Of a stretch of DNA of 64,000 nucleotides, positions 1-7,722 are shown piece by piece. A program made the translations under genes and the position numbers. The notes beneath the pieces are model-generated. The model was not told the origin of the DNA. It was given only the letters and a program-made list of their open reading frames with translations, and did no database searches. The stretch's first letter is position 1; the number at the start of each line of letters is the position of its first letter. Source of the DNA: Clostridium_AW malenominatum (lineage in GTDB: Bacteria > Bacillota > Clostridia > Clostridiales > Clostridiaceae); assembly GCF_039521365.1 (NCBI RefSeq), contig NZ_BAAACF010000003.1, positions 248,001 through 312,000 on the forward strand. Reading direction: 5' to 3'.

Positions 1-1
1 C

Positions 2-217
2 TTTATTTTATTTATACAAACAATGTTTATGAAATTCTCTGGTAAAGCATTGACTGGCTTTACTACCGTTATAATCTTAATATTAGGAATAGGTAGCTGC
101 ATCATGATTAGTCTAGGAATCATCGGAATTTATATATCAAAAATTTATGATGAAGTTAAAAGAAGACCTAGGTATTTAATTTCTAGTAAAGAAGGAAAAG
201 GATTTTCAAATGATTAA
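2..217 (+). CDS. Glycosyltransferase family 2, C-terminal end (partial)
   Basis: The frame is open from the first bases of the window, so only the last ~71 residues of a gene lying mostly upstream are visible. They hold two hydrophobic segments and end in the tail GIYISKIYDEVKRRPRY, the usual end of membrane-anchored GtrB/DPM1-like family 2 glycosyltransferases that load a sugar onto a polyprenyl phosphate. The catalytic domain is not in the window. The 8-base overlap with the following GtrA-like gene supports the assignment, because GT2 and GtrA genes are commonly paired. Confidence 0.75.
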   Translation, partial: FILFIQTMFMKFSGKALTGFTTVIILILGIGSCIMISLGIIGIYISKIYDEVKRRPRYLISSKEGKGFSND

Positions 218-590
218 TAAAAAGATACAAAAACAATTTATTAAATATTTATTTATTGGAGGAGCTACTGCCATTTTTGAACTTATATTATATACTTTCC
301 TAAGAAAAATAGTTTATTTAAACCTATCCTTATCTAATGTTATTGCTGTGGTTATGGCTACTCTACTTAATTTTACCTTTAATAGAGGCCTAGCCTTTAA
401 AGCAGCTTCTAGCTTTATTCGAAGTTTTATATTATATATAATTTTATTTGCACTAAACACAACTTTTAGTACCTATGCAATTTCTCTAATGGTTCAATGG
501 GAAATTGGGGATGTAATCGCAAAACTCATCACTATGGGTATGATAACTCTATGGAATTTTCTACTTTATAGAAAGGTAATTTTTAAATAA
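210..590 (+). CDS. GtrA-like membrane protein
   Basis: A 126-residue protein with about four membrane segments and the GtrA signature near the start (KQFIKYLFIGGATA) and in the middle (NVIAVVMATLLNFTFNR). GtrA-family proteins are thought to help move or retain lipid-linked sugars used to decorate cell-wall polymers. Its length is typical of the family. It overlaps the preceding glycosyltransferase gene by 8 bases, so the two are translationally coupled. The exact sugar and acceptor cannot be told from sequence. Confidence 0.85.
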   Translation: MINKKIQKQFIKYLFIGGATAIFELILYTFLRKIVYLNLSLSNVIAVVMATLLNFTFNRGLAFKAASSFIRSFILYIILFALNTTFSTYAISLMVQWEIGDVIAKLITMGMITLWNFLLYRKVIFK

Positions 591-626
591 GTTAAAGCCG
601 TATACAATGTCTGCATACAGCTTTAA
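591..626. terminator. Bidirectional hairpin between convergent genes
   Basis: GTTAAAGC at 591 pairs with GCTTTAAC, and the inner GTAT/ATAC extends the stem. It lies between the convergent GtrA-like gene and the chemoreceptor gene and can serve both. Confidence 0.7.
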
Positions 627-631
627 CTTAT

Positions 632-2368
632 TTATACCCTAAATCCCGAAGTAAGTTCTTTTAATTTATTTGCCATTTCCGATAACTGTTCTGTAGTATT
701 CTCTATTTCAGTCATTGTTCTAAGTTGATTTTCTATACTTGAGCTTATATTTTCAGTACCTTCTGCTACTTCACTTGAAACAGAGGCCATGTTGCTCATA
801 GCTTCTCCCATATCTTTAGTACTTTGGGCCTGCTTTTCATTGGCATCGTCGATTTGCTCTATTTGACTTACTATAATTTCAATATTATCAATAATATTTC
901 CTATAGCTTTTCCTACTTCCGATGCTTTATCAACTCCAAGGGATACTTTCTCTTCAACTAAGTTAACAGAATTTACAGTGGAGGCTGATTTTAATTGATT
1001 TTCTTTAACTAAGCTAGAGATTTCCTTAGCTGCATTATTGCTTTCATCAGCAAGTTTTCTAATTTCATCAGCAACTACATTAAACCCTCTACCTGCTTCT
1101 CCCGCACGGGCAGCTTCAATAGCAGCATTTAAAGCTAATAGGTTTGTTTGCTCTGATATTGAAGTTATTATTTCAATGATATCTCCTATTTTTCTTGAAG
1201 ATTCATCTAATTCCTTTATCATTGAAGACACTTCCTTTGATGAAGAAGCTATATCTGTTATGGAAGATACAACTTGAGATATTTTTTCTCTTCCATCTTC
1301 TGCCGCTTCCTTAGCTGTCTTGCTGTTAATAGCAGTATTTCTACTGGCACTTGAGGTAGCTTCAGAGAATTTTGCTATTTCTACAAGGGTTGAGTTAGTT
1401 TCCTGGGCCACCGCCGCTCCCTGGGAAGTATTTGAAGCTATGTGAATAATAGTACTGGATATCTCTTCTAAAGATTGAGTGGTTCCACTGGTTGCTGAAC
1501 TTAACTGCAAACTTGAAGAAGCTATGGTTTCAGCTGAAATAGCCACTTCCTTAATAATTCCTTGAAGCTTGTCTACAAACAAATCGAAGCCGTTACTTAA
1601 CTCTCCAATCTCGTCTTTGCTTTCATATCCAATCCTTTGTGTTAAATCTCCGCCCGAATTAGATATTTCTTTTAATCTTGATGTAACTGTTTTAATTGGG
1701 TTAGTAATTGATTTTATAATTACTATAGATAGCAATAATGTTACAATTGCACAAATTAGGACTAGTACACATATTTCTATAATTGTATTTTTATAAACAA
1801 CCTTGCTCACATCATAGGTTTCCTTGGCATCTGCAACTTGCGCATTTATAATATCATCAAAAGACGAAATTACATCTCTTCTTGCATTATCATAATTCAC
1901 AATATATGCATCTACTTGCGCTCGAGAAGCACTCGTAATTCCATCTGGAATTACTGCTGCATTACTTACTGCACCATTATTTTTAAAGAATTCATCCTTA
2001 GCTTCTATAAATTTATTATACTTTTCCATTAATATTTTGTATTCTTCTCTATCTTTATATTCCGATAGCTTTTCCATTGCTGAAACCGCTGTAGTTTCAA
2101 TATTTTGCTCTATAATTTCCCTTATACTATCATCATGATTGGAATCAAATAATTGATTTGACTGAGAACGTATATATTCTATGTCAGATTTTATACTTTG
2201 AAGCTTCACAATAGGAAGCAATCTATCATCATTTAACTCCATAATCATAGAATTAACATTAGATATTTGCTTAATAGAAGAAACTCCTATTATTCCAAGA
2301 AAAACAAAAAAACTTAGTGACATTAATGCAATTTTAAATGAAAGTTTAATGTTTTTAAAAAAATTCAT
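632..2368 (-). CDS. Methyl-accepting chemotaxis protein
   Basis: A 578-residue chemoreceptor. It has a membrane helix at about residues 11-32, an extracytoplasmic helical sensing region of about 160 residues, a second membrane helix at about 194-219, a HAMP linker at about 218-270, and a long cytoplasmic coiled coil. The coil carries the highly conserved signalling tip (EQTNLLALNAAIEAARAGE) that contacts CheA/CheW. The helical ligand domain gives no clue to the attractant. A strong AGGAGGGGAGG site precedes the ATG. It has its own promoter overlapping the end of the upstream pseudouridine synthase gene. Confidence 0.95.
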   Translation of the reverse strand: MNFFKNIKLSFKIALMSLSFFVFLGIIGVSSIKQISNVNSMIMELNDDRLLPIVKLQSIKSDIEYIRSQSNQLFDSNHDDSIREIIEQNIETTAVSAMEKLSEYKDREEYKILMEKYNKFIEAKDEFFKNNGAVSNAAVIPDGITSASRAQVDAYIVNYDNARRDVISSFDDIINAQVADAKETYDVSKVVYKNTIIEICVLVLICAIVTLLLSIVIIKSITNPIKTVTSRLKEISNSGGDLTQRIGYESKDEIGELSNGFDLFVDKLQGIIKEVAISAETIASSSLQLSSATSGTTQSLEEISSTIIHIASNTSQGAAVAQETNSTLVEIAKFSEATSSASRNTAINSKTAKEAAEDGREKISQVVSSITDIASSSKEVSSMIKELDESSRKIGDIIEIITSISEQTNLLALNAAIEAARAGEAGRGFNVVADEIRKLADESNNAAKEISSLVKENQLKSASTVNSVNLVEEKVSLGVDKASEVGKAIGNIIDNIEIIVSQIEQIDDANEKQAQSTKDMGEAMSNMASVSSEVAEGTENISSSIENQLRTMTEIENTTEQLSEMANKLKELTSGFRV

Positions 2369-2409
2369 GCAATCCTCCCCTCCTTATGAAATATTTGTAA
2401 GTTAATTAT

Positions 2410-2438
2410 ATATTAACAAGGGGATATTTTAATGTCAA
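2410..2438 (-). promoter_or_regulatory. Sigma-70-type promoter of the chemoreceptor gene
   Basis: On the minus strand TTGACA (2433-2438) is followed after exactly 17 bases by TAATAT (2410-2415). It overlaps the stop codon of the upstream gene and lies about 40 bases before the chemoreceptor ATG, so that gene need not depend on read-through. Confidence 0.6.
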
Positions 2439-3112
2439 TTCTTTAATTCCATTACTTCTTTCTCCGTAAGATAACGCCATCTACCAATATTTATATTATA
2501 AATCTTTATATTAACGATTCTAACACGTTCCAAACGTATTACCGTATACCCAAATGCTTTTGTCATTCTTCTAATTTGTTTATTAAGTCCCTGTGTGAGT
2601 ATGATACGAAAAGTATCTTCGCTAACCCTCGTAACAATGCAAGGCCTAGTCTTAACTCCAAAGATTTCAACACCTTCAGCCATTCCCTGTAAAAAATTAC
2701 TGTCAAAGGGCTTATGGACAGTTACTATATACTCTTTTTCATGCTGATTTTCCGACTCTAATATTTTATTTGCCAATTCACCATCATTAGTCAGTAATAT
2801 TAACCCTTGAGATTCCTTGTCTAATCTACCTACTGGGAAAATATATTCTGGATAATTTATAAAGTCAATTATATTATTTTCTACTTCTTTTGCCGCAGTA
2901 CAAGTAACTCCTACTGGCTTATTTAAAGCAATATAAATTTTGTCTTTTACGGGAATAGGTTTATTATCAATTAATATAAGGTCATCTTCTTCTACCCACT
3001 GACCAGGACTGCAAAGCTCTCCATTTACAGTTATTCTATTTTCCTCAATAAGTCTATTGGTTTCTCTTCTCGAGCAAAACCCTAGATTACTAAGAAGTTT
3101 ATTTATCCTCAT
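2435..3112 (-). CDS. rluF: 23S rRNA pseudouridine synthase, RluF type
   Basis: A 225-residue protein with an S4 RNA-binding domain at residues 1-50 (MRINKLLSNLGFCSRRE) and a TruB/RluA-class catalytic domain. The catalytic aspartate is Asp98 in GRLDKESQGL. The C-terminal part (GVEIFGVKTRPC, LTQGLNKQIRRM, LERVRIVNIKI) matches the RluF branch, which modifies U2604 of 23S rRNA, rather than RluB/RluE. It follows the RlmN-like gene by 64 bases with no terminator between, so both may be transcribed from the cobalamin-riboswitch promoter. RluF versus RluB specificity is inferred from motifs only. Confidence 0.8.
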   Translation of the reverse strand: MRINKLLSNLGFCSRRETNRLIEENRITVNGELCSPGQWVEEDDLILIDNKPIPVKDKIYIALNKPVGVTCTAAKEVENNIIDFINYPEYIFPVGRLDKESQGLILLTNDGELANKILESENQHEKEYIVTVHKPFDSNFLQGMAEGVEIFGVKTRPCIVTRVSEDTFRIILTQGLNKQIRRMTKAFGYTVIRLERVRIVNIKIYNINIGRWRYLTEKEVMELKN

Positions 3113-3176
3113 TATCTATAACTCACCATACTTTGATTCCCAGTCCTTCCTAATTAAATTAATAAGATATTATTCA

Positions 3177-4031
3177 TTATATCTTATTCTGTCTAAGCTG
3201 ACCACAACCCCCTTTAATATCGCTACCAAAATTATGGAATATTTCACAATCTATCTTATCTTTAAGTTTATTATAGAAATTCATCACATCATTTTTATCA
3301 GGAGCAGTTAGACCTTGTATGTTATTGTCATTATATGATGATATAATTAATTTCAGTGGTTTACCACTTAGCAAAGCTTCTAATCTCTCTACATCGGCGT
3401 CCGTATCATTTATTCCTTTAAATATCATATATCTTATTCTTGTTTTCACTTTGAATATTTCTGCATATTCAACCCCTACATCAACTATGGATTTTATGTC
3501 ATATTTTGAATTGACTGGCATTATAGACATACGTGTTTTATTTGATGATGCATGCAGAGATAGGTTAAGTCTTATATTAATATTAGTATTCTTAAAATCC
3601 TTAATCAACTTATGAATTCCTGGTGTTAACCCTACTGTTGCAATTTCAAAATTACTTATTTTGTATTTATTATATACGCCTATTATACCATTTCTAACAT
3701 TTTCATAATTCATAAAAGGTTCCCCCATTCCCGCAAAAACAACTGCATCTATTGGAGTTAGGTTCATCTCTTTACAATAGTCCATGCAAATGCCTACCTG
3801 CTCAATTATTTCAAGGTCAGTAAGATTTCTTACAAATCCTTGCTTTCCTGTGGCGCAGAAAAAGCATTTTTGGCTACAACCCACTTGAGAAGATACACAT
3901 ACTGTGCTATGGTAGGTAAGTTTTAGTTCACGGTCATGCATATATAAAGTCTCAACAGTATTACCATCCTTCATTTTTAATAAATATTTTACAGAATCAT
4001 CTTCGCTTATAAGTTTTTCAATTATTTCCAT
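3177..4031 (-). CDS. Short RlmN/Cfr-like radical SAM methyltransferase
   Basis: A radical SAM enzyme of the RlmN/Cfr family. From an upstream GTG it would be 287 residues, with the CX3CX2C cluster motif (CSQKCFFC) at residues 55-62. The methyl-carrying cysteine near the C-terminus is kept in GGCGQL, as are GMGEPFMNY and SLHASSN. Known family members methylate C2 or C8 of A2503 in 23S rRNA and are about 340-380 residues; this one lacks most of the N-terminal accessory domain. The ATG at 4031 is preferred over the GTG three codons upstream because GGAG lies 8 bases before it. A cobalamin riboswitch and terminator sit directly upstream, so expression should respond to B12. The substrate is uncertain. 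Confidence 0.8.
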   Translation of the reverse strand: MEIIEKLISEDDSVKYLLKMKDGNTVETLYMHDRELKLTYHSTVCVSSQVGCSQKCFFCATGKQGFVRNLTDLEIIEQVGICMDYCKEMNLTPIDAVVFAGMGEPFMNYENVRNGIIGVYNKYKISNFEIATVGLTPGIHKLIKDFKNTNINIRLNLSLHASSNKTRMSIMPVNSKYDIKSIVDVGVEYAEIFKVKTRIRYMIFKGINDTDADVERLEALLSGKPLKLIISSYNDNNIQGLTAPDKNDVMNFYNKLKDKIDCEIFHNFGSDIKGGCGQLRQNKI

Positions 4032-4059
4032 AACTCTCACTCCATTTAATAAATTTTTT

Positions 4060-4109
4060 TACAAAAAACAAAAAATTCTTGAACACAAATAATTGTATTC
4101 AAGAATTTT
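4060..4109 (-). terminator. Riboswitch expression-platform terminator
   Basis: Read on the minus strand, AAAATTCTTGAA pairs perfectly with TTCAAGAATTTT (4072-4109) and is followed by a run of T residues (4060-4071). It lies between the aptamer and the RlmN-like gene, the expected place for a B12-dependent transcription terminator. Confidence 0.75.
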
Positions 4110-4330
4110 ACCATCATTCTTATTACAGCCTCTTAATCCTAAGACGCAATAATGAAAAAGGCAGGTCTCCTGGCTTACGGACTAGCGATACTTTTTCCTT
4201 CCCAGTGTTACCCAGTGGATTATAAAAGTTCTACCGTTTACAGTGGTGGGACCGCTGAGGCTTTTACCTCATTCCCTATTCTCCCTTTCGGGCACCTTTT
4301 CCCATATTTTAAATTAATACTTATACAAAA
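4110..4330 (-). ncRNA. Cobalamin (B12) riboswitch
   Basis: The minus strand carries the hallmark core of the cobalamin riboswitch: GGGAATGAGGT, then CCACTGTAA, and finally the B12 box GCCAGGAGACCTGCC (plus-strand 4160-4174). After the box a small hairpin with TCTTA/TAAGA arms precedes a strong terminator. A short plus-strand ORF across the region is fortuitous. The only genes downstream on the same strand are the RlmN-like gene and then rluF. Cobalamin binding would be expected to terminate transcription and lower their expression. Confidence 0.93.
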
Positions 4331-4333
4331 TTG

Positions 4334-4362
4334 ATTATACTATATAATTTTTTATTTTACAA
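4334..4362 (-). promoter_or_regulatory. Promoter of the cobalamin-riboswitch transcript
   Basis: Minus-strand TTGTAA (4357-4362) and TATAAT (4334-4339) are separated by exactly 17 bases. Transcription would start around 4327, at the beginning of the aptamer. Confidence 0.65.
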
Positions 4363-4399
4363 TTATCTAGATAAAGGTAAAAATTGCATTTTTCTCTTA

Positions 4400-5623
4400 T
4401 CAGTTCTGATTTATACCTTCTTTAATAAAGCTTTTATTATAAAAAATACTAATACCTAATACAATTAATAATAATCCAGTGATAATCATAAGCCTCTCTA
4501 TTTTAATAATATCAGCTAATGGTCCAAATACAATCATACCAAGGGGCATTAAGCCTGAGGACACAATTTGGACAAAACTAAATACTCTACCTTGCATATC
4601 AGTTTCTACTTTCTCTTGAAGCAGAACCATGCTTGGTGAATTAAAAAGTGGTATAGTCATACCTGTTAAAACCATAATAGCTATATAAACGTAGAATACT
4701 TTTGCAATTCCAACAGCAACGGTTAGAGCACCAAAGGCACAACAACCAACTGCAATAGTTATAACACGATTTTTAAAACCACCCCAGGTTGCCATAATAA
4801 TTCCTCCAACCATTGAACCAGCGAAAAAGCTCATTTCATTAGCAGTAAGCCTCCAATACTCATTGCCAAATGTACGTGTTACCATTAGAACATTAAGGAA
4901 AGCGGCTGGTACAATTAAAATCGTAAATATAGCATAAAAAATGATTAAGTTTTTAATAAATGAATTATTTAAAGAATATTTAATTCCTTCTTTTAAATCA
5001 TAAAAATAATCCGTATCTTGCTTTTCGGCGGCTTTTTTATGAACAGCAACTCTTAAAGTAAGTAATATTGAGATTGCTATTATAGCTGTAATAACATCAA
5101 GAAACAATATAGATTCAAGTTTACCATAAGTAAGTATTGTACCGCTAACAGCAGGTGACACAAGCAATATTAAAGATTGAATAGTTCCATTAATACCATT
5201 TACTCTCATAAGCTTCTCTTCAGGAACTATTTGGGGAATTAATGCATTTACAGCAGGAGTTTGTATCCCCGATCCAAATGAACGTATTCCCGAAACCAAA
5301 AATAATATCCACATATTGTTATAACCTGATAAAAGTATTATAGCTAAAATTAAAGTGGCAGTGGCAATTAATCCATCTGATAAAACTATTAGAAGTTTAC
5401 GATTGTATCTATCCGCCCAAACCCCAGCAAATAATGATATAAACAATTGTGGTAAGAATGAGCATATAGTGGATATGGTTACCATCATACCTGAATCAGT
5501 AGCTCTAGCTATATACCAAATAATTGCAAATTGCACTAAAGACGATCCAAATAAAGATATTGTTTGACTAGATAAAAATAAAGTAGTTTGTACTTTCCAA
5601 TTTGAAAATTTACTATTGCTTAT
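4400..5623 (-). CDS. MFS efflux-type transporter, non-canonical start
   Basis: A major facilitator superfamily protein of the drug-efflux type, with the loop motif GVWADRYNRK. From the first standard start (GTG at 5536) it is 378 residues and begins inside membrane helix 1. The same frame stays open upstream and encodes a segment typical of this family (NWKVQTTLFLSSQ), but there is no ATG, GTG or TTG between an in-frame TGA and 5536. A good Shine-Dalgarno sequence (AGAGGTGG) lies 7 bases before an ATA at 5623, so ATA (or the preceding ATC) may be the start, giving about 407 residues. A start-codon mutation that inactivates the gene is the alternative. Substrate unknown. Confidence 0.75.
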   Translation of the reverse strand: MSNSKFSNWKVQTTLFLSSQTISLFGSSLVQFAIIWYIARATDSGMMVTISTICSFLPQLFISLFAGVWADRYNRKLLIVLSDGLIATATLILAIILLSGYNNMWILFLVSGIRSFGSGIQTPAVNALIPQIVPEEKLMRVNGINGTIQSLILLVSPAVSGTILTYGKLESILFLDVITAIIAISILLTLRVAVHKKAAEKQDTDYFYDLKEGIKYSLNNSFIKNLIIFYAIFTILIVPAAFLNVLMVTRTFGNEYWRLTANEMSFFAGSMVGGIIMATWGGFKNRVITIAVGCCAFGALTVAVGIAKVFYVYIAIMVLTGMTIPLFNSPSMVLLQEKVETDMQGRVFSFVQIVSSGLMPLGMIVFGPLADIIKIERLMIITGLLLIVLGISIFYNKSFIKEGINQN

Positions 5624-5728
5624 GATGTATCCACCTCTTTCTTCTCAATAATACGAGTTATAATCATTAGCGCTATAATAATACCATATTCTTAAATTTA
5701 CATCAATTGGAATAACAAACTCTTATTT

Positions 5729-5756
5729 AAAAGCAGAGTTCCTCACCCTGCTTTAT
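5729..5756 (-). terminator. Rho-independent terminator
   Basis: Minus-strand AAAGCAG pairs with CTGCTTT and is followed by TAAAT. It lies downstream of the Met/Gln/Pro repeat gene. Confidence 0.6.
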
Positions 5757-5814
5757 TTACCCATATATTTTATTGTATATTTTTACCTTGCTTATAAAGT
5801 CCAGCTATCTTATA

Positions 5815-6444
5815 TTAAAAATCGCGCTTCATCATCATAGAACAGTGAGGTTTCATAAAGTACCATGGATACTTTATCATATACCACTTTACCATCATTG
5901 GACATGGTCTCATAGGTTTCATCATTTGCCATGGCATCATTGGTTGATATTTCACCATAGGCTTCATCATTGGTTGTTGCATCATTATTGGTTGTATATT
6001 TAATTGCATTTTTGTTGGTTCCATTATAGGTTCTATTTTTAATTGTAACTTTATTGGTTCAGTTATTACCGTTCCCATTTTAGGTTCTATATTCAATTCC
6101 ATATTACTTGGTTCCATTTTAGGCTGTATATCTAATTGCATTTTTGTTGGTTCCATCTTAGGTTGCAGATTTAATTCCATATTTTGAGGTTCTATTTTAG
6201 GTTGTATATTTAACTCCATTTTTGTTGGTTCTAATTTGGGCTGTATTTTTACTTCTTGTGTAGTTTGTGGTATATACTGTTGTATTGGCTGTGGCATAGG
6301 TTGTGGTTTAGGCTGCTGAATAGTCTGGGATTGCTGTGCAGGAATTTTCCTTCCTACCTCTGGTTCATCCATTCTATACATCATCATTTCATACATAGGG
6401 CATTGCCAAGGTGAAAATTCTGTCATTTTATAATTTTTGTTCAT
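5815..6444 (-). CDS. Met/Gln/Pro-rich tandem-repeat protein of unknown function
   Basis: A 209-residue low-complexity protein that I do not recognise. Residues 1-30 hold a short aromatic/Met motif (SPWQCPMYEMMMYRMDE). Residues 40-65 are Gln/Pro-rich. Residues 66-153 hold about six copies of a 13-residue unit of the form (K/N/D)-I-(Q/E)-P-K-x-E-P-x-x-M-(E/Q)-L, one of them expanded. Residues 154-209 are rich in Met, Trp, Tyr and Pro. There is no signal peptide or membrane helix. The ATG at 6444 is chosen over an upstream in-frame ATG because GGAGG lies 7 bases before it. Composition and the organism suggest a spore-coat or other structural protein, but this is a guess. Confidence 0.7.
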   Translation of the reverse strand: MNKNYKMTEFSPWQCPMYEMMMYRMDEPEVGRKIPAQQSQTIQQPKPQPMPQPIQQYIPQTTQEVKIQPKLEPTKMELNIQPKIEPQNMELNLQPKMEPTKMQLDIQPKMEPSNMELNIEPKMGTVITEPIKLQLKIEPIMEPTKMQLNIQPIMMQQPMMKPMVKYQPMMPWQMMKPMRPCPMMVKWYMIKYPWYFMKPHCSMMMKRDF

Positions 6445-6585
6445 AAATATCCTCCAATTAATTATCACATCGTTTCATTATATGTACATTTTTTCCATTA
6501 TGTTCATAACTATAATGCAAAAATCAAGTAGTAGGAGGGCTTTAAAATTATTAGAAAAGGCAAAAACCCTATACACATTTTGTGC

Positions 6586-6610
6586 ATATTAAAAAGCAGA
6601 GCTTTCACTC
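6586..6610 (-). terminator. Rho-independent terminator after mgtC-like gene
   Basis: Minus-strand AAAGTAGAG pairs with CTCTGCTTT (one G-T pair) followed by TTTAAT. Confidence 0.65.
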
Positions 6611-6631
6611 TACTTTCTTTATCAATATATT

Positions 6632-7369
6632 TTATTGAATTATTGTCTCTCCCTTATTTTTTGTTTTTTGATAGGCTAATTCTAAATCTCCCTCCCACAT
6701 TGCATTTTCCATACCAGGTAAATTTAAAATTTCATCAAGAAAACTTATGTCTTCAAGTTTAGGTGGTAACGTAACCTTAAACCTAATTTCCATCATACCA
6801 TCTTCAATTTCTTCATTATTTTCTTCATTATTAACCTTAATATCCTTAATACTGATATTATTTTTCTCTAATACATGCCCTATGTCACTTATTAGCCCAA
6901 TCCGCTCTTTACACTGGACTATTAATAATTTATTTGGGCTTGTATATTTCTTCTTTTGTAAAAAACCAAGATTTCTTAAGACAATCATAACTATTACAGT
7001 AGTTGCAAGTCCTCCTAGATAGTAACCGTTTCCTATAGCTAATCCTATGCACCCACAAACCCAAATACTTGCAGCAGTGGTTAAGCCTCGAATATTATTT
7101 CCTGTTCTCAAAATGGTTCCTGCTCCTAAAAATCCGATTCCACTAACCACTTGTGCTGCTAATCTAGCTGGATCCCCACCACTATTATTTGCACCGAGTC
7201 CCTGAAAACCATACATTGATATTAGCATAATAAGGGTAGATCCCAGCGTAACTAATATATGGGTTCTAAGTCCAGCTGGACGATGGCTGGCCTCTCTTTC
7301 CATGCCAACTATACCTCCTACTACAGCTGATAAAACCAATCTTATAACAACCTCCCAATCACTTATCAA
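6632..7369 (-). CDS. MgtC/SapB family membrane protein
   Basis: The N-terminal half has about five membrane segments with the MgtC signatures GGIVGMERE, GLRTHILVTLGS and GFLGAGTILR. The C-terminal ~85 residues form a soluble ACT-like domain. MgtC proteins are linked to growth under low magnesium and to control of ATP synthase in some bacteria; the role here is inferred. A GTG at 7378 abuts the GGGAGG ribosome binding site, so the TTG at 7369 (9 bases downstream of it) is the likelier start and gives the usual family N-terminus. It stands alone between terminators. Confidence 0.85.
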   Translation of the reverse strand: MISDWEVVIRLVLSAVVGGIVGMEREASHRPAGLRTHILVTLGSTLIMLISMYGFQGLGANNSGGDPARLAAQVVSGIGFLGAGTILRTGNNIRGLTTAASIWVCGCIGLAIGNGYYLGGLATTVIVMIVLRNLGFLQKKKYTSPNKLLIVQCKERIGLISDIGHVLEKNNISIKDIKVNNEENNEEIEDGMMEIRFKVTLPPKLEDISFLDEILNLPGMENAMWEGDLELAYQKTKNKGETIIQ

Positions 7370-7419
7370 TAATCCCACCCTCCCATATATTGCTTGTTCC
7401 TAAAGAATTTCTCCTTGAA

Positions 7420-7482
7420 CTAAATAGTCTTTAACTTACAGCCTAAAGGGCAAACGATACAAACCATATTTCTAACTTCCAT
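7420..7482 (-). pseudogene. Fragment of a DUF1667-type gene
   Basis: A strong ribosome site (GGAGGATTGATC) leads into an ATG and 20 codons starting MEVRNMVCIVCPLGC, then a stop. The CX2CX3C motif at the very start matches the N-terminus of DUF1667 proteins (normally ~120 residues), which accompany glycerol-3-phosphate oxidases in clostridial glp operons. The rest of the gene is missing: the mgtC-like gene follows within 50 bases. Its place downstream of glpP supports a relic of a deleted glp operon. A functional 20-residue peptide is not excluded. Confidence 0.55.
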
Positions 7483-7484
7483 GA

Positions 7485-7613
7485 TCAATCCTCCTCTTTA
7501 ACAACTTCTATATAAATTTCATCACTGACATCTATGGTAAATTTACTTAAGTCCAGTTTAATAGTTTCAATTTCTCCCTTATAAAATCTTAAAGCAAATA
7601 TATTACTGACCAC
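7485..7613 (-). CDS. Short unassigned ORF or gene remnant
   Basis: An open frame reads coding-like sequence (VSNIFALRFYKGEIETIKL, then DVSDEIYIEVVKEED) and stops 2 bases before the DUF1667 fragment ATG. From the GTG at 7613 it is about 42 residues; the frame stays open for another ~60 bases upstream through a terminator-like hairpin. I cannot name a family. It is probably the tail of a gene whose front was deleted, or a small gene preceding the DUF1667 fragment. No good ribosome site is seen. Confidence 0.3.
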   Translation of the reverse strand: MVSNIFALRFYKGEIETIKLDLSKFTIDVSDEIYIEVVKEED

Positions 7614-7670
7614 ATAAAAAGAGCCGTGAATACAAAACCTATCATAAATAGATTTAATTACACGGCTCTC
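7614..7670 (-). terminator. Long-stem hairpin after glpP
   Basis: Minus-strand GAGCCGTG (7661-7668) pairs with CACGGCTC (7621-7628), extended inward by AAT/ATT, AAA/TTT and CTA/TAG steps, and followed by TTTTTAT. It terminates glpP, or could have been the antitermination target of GlpP in a former glp leader. Confidence 0.7.
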
Positions 7671-7722
7671 CTATTCTCAACCTTAAATATTTTTTTGTAA
7701 TCAAATTATCATAAACAGGTTA

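Noticed and set aside
4152..4334. 60-residue plus-strand ORF
   Set aside because: It lies wholly inside the cobalamin riboswitch, whose core motifs are read from the other strand; no ribosome binding site.
5773..6003. His-rich plus-strand ORF
   Set aside because: It is the antisense reading of the Met-rich repeat gene; Met codons (ATG) read as His (CAT) on the other strand.
5815..6444. Tandem repeats as a possible CRISPR array
   Set aside because: The 39-base periodicity is in frame, degenerate at codon level and has no spacers; it is a protein repeat.
7482..7485. Joining the 42-codon ORF and the DUF1667 fragment into one frameshifted gene
   Set aside because: The second has its own strong ribosome site and an N-terminal motif at its ATG, so it is a separate gene start.
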